This document shows, piece by piece, positions 37,927 through 46,614 of a DNA stretch of 64,000 bases (positions are counted from its first letter, which is position 1; every line of letters begins with the position of its first letter). The translations under genes and the position numbers were made by a program. The stretch is from NCBI GenBank assembly GCA_964614535.1, contig CAZTOZ010000016.1:1-64000 (forward strand), written 5' to 3'. This stretch comes from JALSHZ01 sp964614535 (lineage in GTDB: Bacteria; Pseudomonadota; Gammaproteobacteria; UWMA-0217). The notes under the pieces are model-generated. The model made no database searches. It was not told where the DNA came from and was given only the letters and a program-made list of their open reading frames with translations.

Positions 37927-37942
37927 ATCACACCGGTGTGAT
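37927..37942. promoter_or_regulatory. 16-bp perfect palindrome between antiporter gene and nosZ
   Basis: ATCACACCGGTGTGAT reads the same on both strands. It sits 13-31 bp upstream of the antiporter start and about 190 bp before nosZ. The half-sites (TCACA / TGTGA) are in the reverse order to a CRP site. It is a likely operator for a dimeric regulator, more probably of the antiporter than of nosZ. Confidence 0.5.
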
Positions 37943-38017
37943 CACCAGGCACGGAATGATCGACAGGACTATTTCCCGTTTACCCCACAACAAAAATGTG
38001 CCTTTTCGGCTGCTTTC

Positions 38018-38031
38018 TTAACCCATGTCAA
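38018..38031 (+). promoter_or_regulatory. FNR/DNR-like box upstream of nosZ
   Basis: TTAAC-CCAT-GTCAA fits the TTGAY-N4-RTCAA pattern of FNR/DNR regulators with one mismatch. It ends 102 bp before the nosZ ATG. A perfect version lies at an equivalent distance before the cytochrome gene (40575). Confidence 0.55.
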
Positions 38032-38132
38032 TCCCCGGCCATTCCGGGTGGGGCAAAATGTCGCACATAACCGCACCAGGCATGTGGTTTCCAGTCGATT
38101 CCACCCAAACCTCAGCAACCGAGAGAAGAGCA

Positions 38133-40439
38133 ATGCAATTCCACACCAGAAAAGTCCTGACCGCACTGACGGGCCTGGGGCTGGCGCTGGCCGCGTCAGC
38201 CGCCTGGGCCCAGTCGACGCTGGAACAGGTGATGAAAGAGCGGGGACTGACACAGAAAGACGTGCTGGCCGCCGCAAAGACCTACGTCCCCACCGGCAAG
38301 CGGGACGAATACATCGTCGTCAGCTCCGGTGGCCAGAGCGGCCAGTTGATCGTCTATGCCATTCCATCGATGCGTATCCTGAAGGTACTCGCCGTCTTCA
38401 CGCCGGAGCCGTGGCAGGGCTACGGCTTCGACGACGAGTCGAAGGCCGTGCTCGCCCAGGGCCGGGTTCGCGGCAAGGACATCGTCTACGGCGACACCCA
38501 CCATCCGGCCTTCTCGGAGGAGAATGGCGACTACGACGGTCGCTACGTCTTCATCAACGACAAGGCCAACCCGCGCATCGCCGTCGTCGATCTGCACGAC
38601 TTCGAAACCAAGCAGATCGTCGTCAATCCATTCTTCAAGTCCTCCCACGGCGGTGCTTTCGTCACGCCGAACACCGAGTACATCATGGAGGCATCCCAAT
38701 ACGCCGCGCCGATCAGCAACGACTACGTACCGCTGGAGGAGTTCAACGAGAAATACCGCGGCGGCCTCACCTACTGGGCCTTCGACAAGGAGAAGGGCCG
38801 GATCGTCCCGGAAAACTCCTTCACCATCGAGTTCGGCCCCTACAGCCAGGACCTCTCCGACGCCGGCAAAGGACCGAGCTACGGCTGGGGCTTCACCAAC
38901 TCGTTCTGCTCTGAACGCTATGTCGGCGGCATCGAAAAGGGCCGGCCGCCGTTCGAGGCCGGCTGCTCGTCGAAGGATACCGACTTTCTCCACGTCACCA
39001 ACTGGAAGAAGGCCGAGGAGCTGGTCAAGGCGGGCAAGGTCAAAAAGGTCAATGGCGCCTACCTGATCACGATGGATCAGGCCGTCAAGGAGGGGCTGCT
39101 CTACCTGATCCCCGAACCGAAGAGCCCGCATGGCGTCGATGTCACGCCCGACGGCAAGCGGATCATCGTCTCCGGCAAGCTCGACAGCCATACCTGGGTC
39201 TACAGCTTCGACAAGATCATGGCAGCGATCAAGAACCAGAAGTTCGAGGGCAAGGATCCCTACGGCGTGCCGATCATCTCGCTCAAGGATGCGCTGGACA
39301 AATCGGTCAACGTCGGCCTCGGCCCGCTGCACACGCAGTTCGACGCCAAACCCTGCATCGCCTACACCTCGATCTACGTCGATTCGATGATCACCAAGTG
39401 GGACTATTGTGAAGGCAAGGTGCTCGACCAGCTGCCGATCCACTACAACGTCGGCCACCTGATGGCGATGGAAGGCGACACCGTCAGCCCCGACGGAAAA
39501 TATCTCGTCGCCCTGAACAAGCTGTCGATCGACCGCTTCAACCCGATCGGGCCGCTGCATCCGCAGAACCATCAGCTCATCGACATCTCCGGCGACAAGA
39601 TGGAGCTGCTCTACGACATGCCGATCGGCATGGGCGAACCGCACTACGCCTCGGCGATCAAGGCCGACAAGCTGAAACCGGCGGTGCGCTACCGCTCCGG
39701 CTGGAACAGCCGTGACGACAAGAAATCGCCGTACAAGACCCGCGCCGGGCGGGAGAAAGTGGAGCGAAACTGCGACGCCAACGGCAAATGCACCGTCCAC
39801 GTCTACGGCACGACGATCCGCTCGCACATCGTGCCGGAGATCATCGAGGTCACCGAGGGCGATACCGTCTCGATGCACTTCACCAACCTGGAGCGCGCCG
39901 AGGACGAAACCCACGGTTTCGCGATGTACGGCCAGAACGTCCAGCTCTCCATCGAGCCGGGCAAGACGGCCTCCGCCACCTTCGTCGCCGACCAGCCGGG
40001 GGTCTACCCCTACTACTGCACCGAGTTCTGCTCGGCACTGCATCTGGAGATGCAGGGGTATCTGCTGGTCAAGCCGAAAAATTATCAGGCCAAGGCCGGC
40101 AAGATGGTCGAAGGCACCAACTACACCAAGGCCGACTATGAAAAACAGGTGAAAACCAATCTGGAAACCCAGGCCGTCATCGATCAGGTGGTCGAATTCA
40201 TCACCAGCCACAATTACAAGGACTTCCCGACGGTCGTGGGACTGGTCGAAGACGCCACCGACCAGCTCGGTTTCGCCAAGGGCGCGCGCCAGAAAGCCGA
40301 AGCCGCCGCCGCGAAGGGCGACTGGAACAATGCGATGCTCTGGGCCAACCAGTGGTGGCAATATCAGGTGAAAACCGCCGACCTCGGGTTGCGCGCCAAG
40401 ACCTATCTGGAAGAGAACGGCGCAAAGAAAATCAAGTAA
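38133..40439 (+). CDS. nosZ: Nitrous-oxide reductase, clade II (Sec-dependent)
   Basis: 768 aa. It reduces N2O to N2 in the periplasm. The signal peptide (MQFHTRKVLTALTGLGLALA, cleaved near AWA) has no twin arginine, the mark of clade II NosZ. The beta-propeller carries CuZ-ligand histidines in DTHHPAF, SSHGGAF, KSPHGVDV, KLDSHTW, GPLHTQF and GEPHYAS. The cupredoxin domain has the CuA site YYCTEFCSALHLEM near residue 628. A helical tail of about 115 residues follows without a CxxCH, unlike NosZ forms with a fused cytochrome. The ATG at 38133 gives the signal peptide; the longer frame does not. Confidence 0.98.
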   Translation: MQFHTRKVLTALTGLGLALAASAAWAQSTLEQVMKERGLTQKDVLAAAKTYVPTGKRDEYIVVSSGGQSGQLIVYAIPSMRILKVLAVFTPEPWQGYGFDDESKAVLAQGRVRGKDIVYGDTHHPAFSEENGDYDGRYVFINDKANPRIAVVDLHDFETKQIVVNPFFKSSHGGAFVTPNTEYIMEASQYAAPISNDYVPLEEFNEKYRGGLTYWAFDKEKGRIVPENSFTIEFGPYSQDLSDAGKGPSYGWGFTNSFCSERYVGGIEKGRPPFEAGCSSKDTDFLHVTNWKKAEELVKAGKVKKVNGAYLITMDQAVKEGLLYLIPEPKSPHGVDVTPDGKRIIVSGKLDSHTWVYSFDKIMAAIKNQKFEGKDPYGVPIISLKDALDKSVNVGLGPLHTQFDAKPCIAYTSIYVDSMITKWDYCEGKVLDQLPIHYNVGHLMAMEGDTVSPDGKYLVALNKLSIDRFNPIGPLHPQNHQLIDISGDKMELLYDMPIGMGEPHYASAIKADKLKPAVRYRSGWNSRDDKKSPYKTRAGREKVERNCDANGKCTVHVYGTTIRSHIVPEIIEVTEGDTVSMHFTNLERAEDETHGFAMYGQNVQLSIEPGKTASATFVADQPGVYPYYCTEFCSALHLEMQGYLLVKPKNYQAKAGKMVEGTNYTKADYEKQVKTNLETQAVIDQVVEFITSHNYKDFPTVVGLVEDATDQLGFAKGARQKAEAAAAKGDWNNAMLWANQWWQYQVKTADLGLRAKTYLEENGAKKIK

Positions 40440-40457
40440 CTCTCTCTGGTCCCATTG

Positions 40458-40491
40458 TGGCGCGGCGGTTTTCCGTCGCGCCATTTTTTTT
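40458..40491 (+). terminator. Intrinsic terminator after nosZ
   Basis: TGGCGCGGCGG, loop TTTT, CCGTCGCGCCA (one G-T pair), then eight T. It starts 19 bp after the nosZ stop. It should separate nosZ from the accessory genes, giving nosZ its own transcript level. Confidence 0.92.
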
Positions 40492-40574
40492 GCCTTCACA
40501 CACCGCTCCCCCTGCCGCCATGGCCGGCGCGTGATGACAATATTTGACTTTTCTCCGCGACGAATCGATCACCA

Positions 40575-40588
40575 TTGACCGGTGTCAA
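40575..40588 (+). promoter_or_regulatory. Perfect FNR/DNR-type box upstream of the nos accessory operon
   Basis: TTGAC-CGGT-GTCAA, a perfect 5-4-5 inverted repeat of CRP/FNR-family type, 110 bp before the cytochrome c ATG. With the similar box before nosZ it suggests joint control by an anaerobic or NO-responsive regulator encoded elsewhere. Confidence 0.7.
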
Positions 40589-40639
40589 AGCCTGCACCAA
40601 CCATGGGGTGATAGCCTTTGTGGAGAAAATCGTAGCTTG

Positions 40640-40680
40640 CTCTGCAACATCCACCAACCACCCGACTGTCTCTGCAACAT
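40640..40680 (+). repeat. Direct repeat in the nos accessory leader
   Basis: CTCTGCAACAT occurs at 40640-40650 and again at 40670-40680, a 30-bp period (near three helical turns), between the FNR-type box and the ribosome-binding site GGAGAG. It may be a tandem protein-binding site or a duplication. Confidence 0.4.
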
Positions 40681-40698
40681 TTTTCTGGAGAGTAACCA

Positions 40699-41415
40699 AT
40701 GAAACTGATCAAACGACTGGCCCTGTCAGCCCTTGTGCCCGGCATGATGATCGGCGCTTCCGCGCTGGCCGAAGGCGGTGGCGCCGGGGATCTCGAAAAA
40801 GCACTGACGCTCAAACCCGACATCGAAAACGGCATGGACATCTACGAAGTCTGTGCCGGCTGCCACCTGCTGGAGGGCTGGGGAACGGCCGACGGCAACT
40901 ATCCCCAGATCGCCGGGCAGATCCCTGGCGTCACCATCAAACAGATGGCCGACATTCGCGCCGGCAACCGCGACAATCCGACGATGTATCCGTTCACGCT
41001 GGATCGGGCGATCGGCGGCGGGCCGCAGGGGCTGGCCGACGTGGCCGGCTATATCGCGACGCTGAAGATGATTCCCGAAAACGGTCAGGGCGAGTGGGCA
41101 CCCGGAACCGAGGAATACAAACTCGGCGAGAAGCTCTACAAGGACAACTGCGCCAAGTGCCACGGGGACAAGGGCGAAGGCAACGTTGAAAAGCTCTATC
41201 CCCGTCTTGCCGGCCAGCACTACAAATACATGCTGCGGCAATTCGAATGGATCAAGAACGGCAAGCGCAAGAACGCCAACAAGGAAATGGTCGAACAGAT
41301 CAACGGATTTTCCGACAAGGAGATGCAGGCGGTGATCAACTACACCTCGCGCCTGCCGGTGCCGGCGAAGGACAAGGCGCCGTCGATGGACTACAAGAAC
41401 CCCGACTACGATTGA
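40699..41415 (+). CDS. Periplasmic dihaem cytochrome c of the nos locus
   Basis: 238 aa. A Sec signal ending near ALA24 is followed by two class I cytochrome domains, with haem sites CAGCH (about 52-56) and CAKCH (about 150-154), each with a downstream Met axial-ligand candidate. It resembles the c-type cytochromes of clade II nos clusters, which carry electrons from NosGH to the CuA site of NosZ. NosZ here lacks a fused haem domain, so this protein is the obvious donor. GGAGAG lies 8 bases before the ATG. Confidence 0.9.
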   Translation: MKLIKRLALSALVPGMMIGASALAEGGGAGDLEKALTLKPDIENGMDIYEVCAGCHLLEGWGTADGNYPQIAGQIPGVTIKQMADIRAGNRDNPTMYPFTLDRAIGGGPQGLADVAGYIATLKMIPENGQGEWAPGTEEYKLGEKLYKDNCAKCHGDKGEGNVEKLYPRLAGQHYKYMLRQFEWIKNGKRKNANKEMVEQINGFSDKEMQAVINYTSRLPVPAKDKAPSMDYKNPDYD

Positions 41416-41524
41416 TCACCGGTGGCTTCGGGGCCGTTCCCCCGAAGCCGAACACCGCCGTTTCCTCTTTATGCCGCGCGCCAGCGTGCGCGCAACCGTC
41501 GTCACCCGATCCGGAGACAATACG

Positions 41525-42691
41525 ATGACCTCGCCCAAACAGTTGTTGATCATGCTGCTCTCCCTGGTCGCCATCGGCCTGCTGGCGGCGATCTTCATGG
41601 CCCCGACCTGGTGGGTGTCACTGACGGCACCCAACTATCCGAAGGAGGCATTTCCCGACGGGGTGAGAATCCACTTTCACATGAACGGTGTCTTCAACGG
41701 CTGCGAGAAGGTGGAAAAAAGCGAGATCACCGAGGACGAGGCGCTGGACTGCGTCCATGAGATGGACACGATCAACCACTATGTGGGCATGTATCCCATT
41801 GCCGCCGGCGGCGTCATCGAGAAGGCCTTTTCCCAGTTTCTGATGGCCTTTCTGGCCGTGATGGTCCTCGGCTTCATGTGCAGCAAACCTCGGATCCGGA
41901 TGGCGATTCTGGCGCTTGGCTTCGGTGCCATCGCGGTTTGGATGTATCTGACCTGGTATGGCAAGAACGGGCTCGAATACCAGAATGCCGGCTATCTCCA
42001 GGCGCTGGTGACGGCACTCGACCAGGACACCGAAAAAGAGACCGAGGCCCCCGACCTCTCCTCCGCCGATGCACTGATCGCGCGCCTGAAGGCCTCGCTG
42101 GAAAAATCGAAGAAGAAAGAGGCCGACACCCGCGGATTGTCGGAGAAGGAGGCGGCGATCATCCATCTGAAGAATTCTTTCCTCCGCGATCAGGAACGTC
42201 TGCCTCCGGCCGATCGCCAGGCATGGAACGGCAGTGGCGCGCAGATGCTCGAATGGCACTATCGCAAGAGCCTGGGACGCTATTTCAACGATCCGGCGCA
42301 GATCAATCCGATGGTGAAGAAAATGACACTGGTCGCCCATGCGGTCTTCTGGGGCATCATCGGCGCCATGCTGCTGCTGATCTGGGGCGCGCGCAAGAAT
42401 GGCGGGCTGCTCTACTGGCTGCTGATCCTGGTGCCGCTGGCGCTGCCGCTGTTCTTCATCATCGAGTATGCCGGCTGGCTGTGGTGGTATGGCCACAATC
42501 TGAACGAGATGGGTGCCTTTACCGTCAAACCCTTCATGCCCACGGTGTTCGGCGACGGCAAGGTGGCGCAGTTCACCACCCACTCCTATCCACACATCGG
42601 CTTTGGTCTGATGGTGTTGCTGTCGCTGGATCTGGCCGTCGTCGCGCTGCTGCGGCGCAAGCAGCTGCGCGAGGAAGATTCGTCACAATGA
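41525..42691 (+). CDS. nosB: NosB, clade II nos membrane protein
   Basis: 388 aa. One N-terminal helix (LLIMLLSLVAIGLLAAIFMA), a periplasmic segment (HFHMNGVFNGCEKVEKSEI), two further helices, a charged helical domain (about 175-260) and three or more C-terminal helices ending before LLRRKQLREED. NosB is found only with clade II nosZ and its role is unknown. The start MTSPKQLL at 41525 was chosen over an upstream frame lacking a membrane signal. The stop overlaps nosD (ATGA). Confidence 0.82.
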   Translation: MTSPKQLLIMLLSLVAIGLLAAIFMAPTWWVSLTAPNYPKEAFPDGVRIHFHMNGVFNGCEKVEKSEITEDEALDCVHEMDTINHYVGMYPIAAGGVIEKAFSQFLMAFLAVMVLGFMCSKPRIRMAILALGFGAIAVWMYLTWYGKNGLEYQNAGYLQALVTALDQDTEKETEAPDLSSADALIARLKASLEKSKKKEADTRGLSEKEAAIIHLKNSFLRDQERLPPADRQAWNGSGAQMLEWHYRKSLGRYFNDPAQINPMVKKMTLVAHAVFWGIIGAMLLLIWGARKNGGLLYWLLILVPLALPLFFIIEYAGWLWWYGHNLNEMGAFTVKPFMPTVFGDGKVAQFTTHSYPHIGFGLMVLLSLDLAVVALLRRKQLREEDSSQ

Positions 42692-43941
42692 CCCTCCTCC
42701 GGTGCTTCGGCCTGCTGCTGGCGCTGCTGTCATGGAGCGCCGCACACGCGCGGGGGAACCCATTGCAGGCGCTGATCGACGCCGCCAAGCCCAACGACAC
42801 CATCGTGCCAGCACCCGGGGTCTATCACGGGTCCATCACCATCGACAAACCGCTGACGCTGGACGGCCGGGGCAAGGTGACGATCGACGGGCTGGGCAAG
42901 GGATCGGTGATCTATCTGAAGACCGACGGCGCGGTGATCCGCAACCTCCATCTCACCCACTCCGGCGAATCCCACAACGACATCGACGCCGGCGTGCAGG
43001 TGCGCGGCAATTTCAACGTCATCAAGGACAACATCATCGACGACTGCCTGTTCGGCATCGACCTGCAACAGTCGGAAAACAACATCGTCCGGCGCAACCG
43101 CATCTCGTCGAAACCGTTTGCGCTCGGCCAGCGGGGTGATTCGGTGCGGTTGTGGTACAGCTTCAACAACAAGATCACCCACAACACCATCGACGACTCC
43201 CGCGACATGGTGGTCTGGTATTCCCGTGACAACGTGCTCTCCCACAACACGATACGCAACAGCCGCTACTCGCTGCACTTCATGTATTCCCAGTACAACG
43301 AGGTGGAATACAACCGCTACTACAACAACGCCGTCGGCATTTTTCTGATGTACAGCGACGGCGTCGTGGTGCGTCACAACCACATCGCCCATGCCGCCGG
43401 CCCCACCGGCGTCGGCATCGGCTTCAAGGAGACCTCCGATCTGGTCATCGAGAACAACGAGGTGCTCTACTGCGCCACAGGCTTCTATATCGACGTCTCC
43501 CCCTATCAGCCCGACACCACCAACCGGTTCCGCGGCAACCTGCTGGCCTACAACGGCATCGGCGTGCGCTTTCTCAACGACTGGAAGGGCAATGTCTTCA
43601 CCGGCAACAATTTCTCCGACAATCTGACGCAGATCCAGGTCGGCGGAGGCGGCAGCGCCAACCGCAATGTCTGGAAAGGCAACTACTGGAGCGACTACGA
43701 AGGGTTCGATCTCGACGACGACGGCATCGGCGACCGGCCGTACCAGCTCTTCGCCTATGCCGACAGCATCTGGAGTGACGTCCCCTACGCGCAGTTCTTC
43801 AAAGGTTCGCCCATGCTGGAGACCCTCGACTTTCTCGAACGTCTGGCCCCCTTTTCCGACCCGCTGCTGCTGGCCCGCGACGACGAGCCGCTGATTGCGC
43901 CAGCGGCGGCCAAGCCCCAGGAGGCTGCGATCGATGGCTGA
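42688..43941 (+). CDS. nosD: NosD, periplasmic copper-site maturation protein
   Basis: 417 aa. A signal peptide (cleaved near AHA20) precedes a right-handed beta-helix of CASH/NosD repeats (PGVYHGSITIDKPLTLDGRG, DDCLFGIDLQQSENNIVRRN, HFMYSQYNEVEYN, MYSDGVVVRHN). The C-terminus carries GNYWSDYEGFDLDDDGIGD and GSPMLETLDFLERLAPFS. NosD is needed to build the CuZ centre, working with the NosFY transporter. A paralogue lies at 51656-52888. Confidence 0.95.
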   Translation: MTLLRCFGLLLALLSWSAAHARGNPLQALIDAAKPNDTIVPAPGVYHGSITIDKPLTLDGRGKVTIDGLGKGSVIYLKTDGAVIRNLHLTHSGESHNDIDAGVQVRGNFNVIKDNIIDDCLFGIDLQQSENNIVRRNRISSKPFALGQRGDSVRLWYSFNNKITHNTIDDSRDMVVWYSRDNVLSHNTIRNSRYSLHFMYSQYNEVEYNRYYNNAVGIFLMYSDGVVVRHNHIAHAAGPTGVGIGFKETSDLVIENNEVLYCATGFYIDVSPYQPDTTNRFRGNLLAYNGIGVRFLNDWKGNVFTGNNFSDNLTQIQVGGGGSANRNVWKGNYWSDYEGFDLDDDGIGDRPYQLFAYADSIWSDVPYAQFFKGSPMLETLDFLERLAPFSDPLLLARDDEPLIAPAAAKPQEAAIDG

Positions 43942-44767
43942 ACCAAACCACAAGCCGAAGAAATCCCTGGCCCGCCGGCAGAAGGACCGGCGCGAATTTC
44001 TCCGCACCACCGCCTTTGCCGCCGGCGTGATCTCGATATCACTGCTCGGCCTGGTGCCGGCCGTCAACGGCAGGACCAAACGGCTGCGCCCGCCAGGGGC
44101 GCTGGAGGAGCAGCAGTTTCTCGCCGCCTGCATCAAGTGCGGACAGTGCGTGCAGGTCTGCCCGGTCGAGGCGATCGAGCTGGCCGACATCTTCGACGGC
44201 GCCGGCATCGGCACGCCTTTCATCACCGCGCGTGCCCAGGCCTGCGATTTTTCCTGTGATGGGCTGCAATGCGTCCTCGCCTGCCCCACCGGCGCCTTGA
44301 CGCACGAAATCAACTATCCGGCGGAATCCCGCATGGGCTTGGCGGAGCTGGTGGACGAGAGCATTTGCCTCGCCGTCCAGGGGCAGGGTTTCAAAGGGGT
44401 GGCGCGCGGAAAGGCATTTCCCGGAAAACTGCGTTTCGAAGAGGTCGATCGCTGGAACCCGATTCGGTTGGCCGATCACCCCTTCGATCTGGAGCTCTGT
44501 GATCTGTGCGTACGTCTCTGCCCGATCGAGATCCGCATCGCCCAGTGCGAGGCCGGCAAGCCGCCATCGGGCGACCGCAACCAGTGTCCGCCGAAACACG
44601 CCATCGAGCTGCGACCGCTCGACGACAGCGATGGCAAGGCGAGGAAACCGGTGATCCTCGACGGCTGCGTCGGCTGCGGTGTCTGCGAGATGGTCTGCCC
44701 GACCCAGCCCGCGGCCATCACCATCGACTATCACAGGACCGTCGATACGACGAAGGGGGAGGCATGA
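43934..44767 (+). CDS. nosG: NosG, NapG-like ferredoxin
   Basis: 277 aa. A Tat-like start (RREFLRTTAFAAG, from residue 19) precedes four 4Fe-4S motifs: CIKCGQCVQVCP, the CDFSCDGLQCVLACP variant, CDLCVRLCP and CVGCGVCEMVCP. With NosH it forms a quinol dehydrogenase resembling NapGH, which in clade II organisms is thought to feed menaquinol electrons to the nos cytochromes. It overlaps nosD by 8 bp and nosH by 4 bp. Confidence 0.93.
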   Translation: MAEPNHKPKKSLARRQKDRREFLRTTAFAAGVISISLLGLVPAVNGRTKRLRPPGALEEQQFLAACIKCGQCVQVCPVEAIELADIFDGAGIGTPFITARAQACDFSCDGLQCVLACPTGALTHEINYPAESRMGLAELVDESICLAVQGQGFKGVARGKAFPGKLRFEEVDRWNPIRLADHPFDLELCDLCVRLCPIEIRIAQCEAGKPPSGDRNQCPPKHAIELRPLDDSDGKARKPVILDGCVGCGVCEMVCPTQPAAITIDYHRTVDTTKGEA

Positions 44768-45741
44768 GCTATATCGTCGAATCGCTTGCCCAGATCCTCG
44801 GCAGAAGCCCGCGCCGCCCGTCCAAGGCAGAGCTGAGTCCGGCCGTGGCCCGCATCTACGAGGAGAAAAAGCTCCACAAGATGACACGGGAGGAGTTCGA
44901 GAAGATCCAGGCGGCCCACGCCGTCAGCCGCAAACGCCACACCTGGCGCAACCGCCGCTGGCTGACGCTGCTGGCGGTGAATCTGCTGTTCGTCGTCTCC
45001 TACTATTTCGACGTGCAGATGCTCGAAGGGGCGCTGACCGCATCGCGCTTCGTCGGCTTCCACATGGCCGATCTCAATTCGGCACTGCAGGTGATGCTCG
45101 CCTACAAGCACATGGTGCTGAACCTGATCATCGGCACCACCACGGTGCTGGTCCTGTGGTTGTTGCTGGGCGGCCGGACCTTCTGCTCCTGGGTATGCCC
45201 CTATCATCTGGTTTCCGAGCTGACCGAAAAGATCCATCTGTGGCTGGTGCAGAAAAAGTGGATCAAAAACCACAGCTTCCATCGCGGGGTCCGCACCGTC
45301 TTCTACGTCGCCTTCGCGCTACTGGCGCTGGTGACCGGCTACACCGTCTTCGAAACCCTCTCTCCCACCGGCATTCTCAGCCGCGCACTCATCTACGGCC
45401 CCGGGGTGGCGCTGGTCTGGGTCGGCCTGCTGCTGCTGTTCGAGATTTTCGTCTCACGCCGCGCCTGGTGCCGCTACGTCTGCCCCATCGGCGTCACCTA
45501 CGGCATCGTCGGCACGCTGTCGCCGCTGCGCATCCGCTACAACGTCGTCGATTGCCACCACGAGGGGGACTGCCGCAAGGTCTGCCTGGTGCCCCATGTG
45601 CTCGACATGACCATCCGTGGCCGCTCACCGGAAGTGAACATGGACATCGGCGCCGACTGCACCCGCTGCGGCCTCTGTGTCGACATCTGCCCCACCGGAT
45701 CGCTCAAATTCGAAATCAAGGGGCTGAAAAAAATCCTCTAG
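44764..45741 (+). CDS. nosH: NosH, NapH-like membrane quinol dehydrogenase subunit
   Basis: 325 aa. About four transmembrane helices carry the twin CxxxCP motifs (FCSWVCPYHLVSE and WCRYVCPIGVTYG) characteristic of NapH/NosH. A C-terminal polyferredoxin end follows, with CHHEGDCRKVC and CTRCGLCVDICPTG. The cytoplasmic N-terminal 60 residues are charged. It anchors NosG and oxidises quinol. Coupled to nosG; 6 bp before nosF. Confidence 0.94.
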   Translation: MSYIVESLAQILGRSPRRPSKAELSPAVARIYEEKKLHKMTREEFEKIQAAHAVSRKRHTWRNRRWLTLLAVNLLFVVSYYFDVQMLEGALTASRFVGFHMADLNSALQVMLAYKHMVLNLIIGTTTVLVLWLLLGGRTFCSWVCPYHLVSELTEKIHLWLVQKKWIKNHSFHRGVRTVFYVAFALLALVTGYTVFETLSPTGILSRALIYGPGVALVWVGLLLLFEIFVSRRAWCRYVCPIGVTYGIVGTLSPLRIRYNVVDCHHEGDCRKVCLVPHVLDMTIRGRSPEVNMDIGADCTRCGLCVDICPTGSLKFEIKGLKKIL

Positions 45742-45747
45742 CGATCC

Positions 45748-46614
45748 ATGATGCCGATGATGATCACCTTTTCCCAGACCACGAAACGCTTCCGCCGCAA
45801 CACGGTGCTCGATGGCGTCGATCTCACCATCGCCGCCGGCGACCGGGTGGCGCTGGTAGGCTCCAACGGCGCCGGCAAGACGACGCTGATCCGCTGCCTG
45901 CTCGGAGAGTATCTGCACGAGGGGGAGGTGACGGTGCTGGGCCTGACGCCACGCCGACATCGCCGCGAGGTGCTGCGCCGGGTCGGTTTCGTGCCGCAGC
46001 AACCACCGCCGCTACGAATGCCGGTGGGCCAGCTGGTGCGTTTCGCCGCCGCCGTTTGTGACAGCGATCCGAAGCGGATGCACGCGGTCGCCGCCGAACT
46101 CGGCCTCGACAGCCAGCGGATCCGCCACCAGCCGTTCAACCGGCTGAGCGGAGGACAGAAGCAGAAACTGCTGATTGCCATCGCGCTGGGTCGAGACTGC
46201 GACGTGCTGGTGCTGGACGAACCGGCCGCCAATCTCGATCCGGAAGCCCGCCATACGCTGTTCACGCTACTGGCCGAGCGCCAGCACGACACCGCAATGC
46301 TGATCTCCAGCCACCGCCTCGACGAGGTGGCGGCACTGGTCAATCGCGTCGTCGAACTCGATCTCGGCAAGGTGGTACTGGACGACCGCGTCGCCGACGA
46401 CGTCAGCATCTCCAGCCTGCTCGATGCCACCATCACCCTGACCCGGGCCGACGACGCGGTGGCACGGACGCTGCGCGAGTGGCGCTTCGCTCCAGACGAC
46501 GGCGCCACCCACTGGCACGGCACGGTGCCCGGCCCGGACCGGCTGCGCTTTCTCGGCATGCTGTCGCGCTATGCCGGGCTGCTCAAGGGCATTCACCTGG
46601 AGGAGAAGGCATGA
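45748..46614 (+). CDS. nosF: NosF, ABC transporter ATP-binding protein
   Basis: 288 aa. Walker A GSNGAGKTT, signature LSGGQKQK and Walker B VLVLDEP are all intact, and a C-terminal extension of about 70 residues follows the ABC domain as usual for NosF. With NosY it forms the NosDFY complex, which exports or energises sulfur/copper-site assembly for NosZ. It overlaps nosL (ATGA). Confidence 0.94.
   Translation: MMPMMITFSQTTKRFRRNTVLDGVDLTIAAGDRVALVGSNGAGKTTLIRCLLGEYLHEGEVTVLGLTPRRHRREVLRRVGFVPQQPPPLRMPVGQLVRFAAAVCDSDPKRMHAVAAELGLDSQRIRHQPFNRLSGGQKQKLLIAIALGRDCDVLVLDEPAANLDPEARHTLFTLLAERQHDTAMLISSHRLDEVAALVNRVVELDLGKVVLDDRVADDVSISSLLDATITLTRADDAVARTLREWRFAPDDGATHWHGTVPGPDRLRFLGMLSRYAGLLKGIHLEEKA

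Noticed and set aside
38196..40499. 767-codon open frame opposite nosZ
   Set aside because: Antisense shadow of nosZ with no domain pattern.
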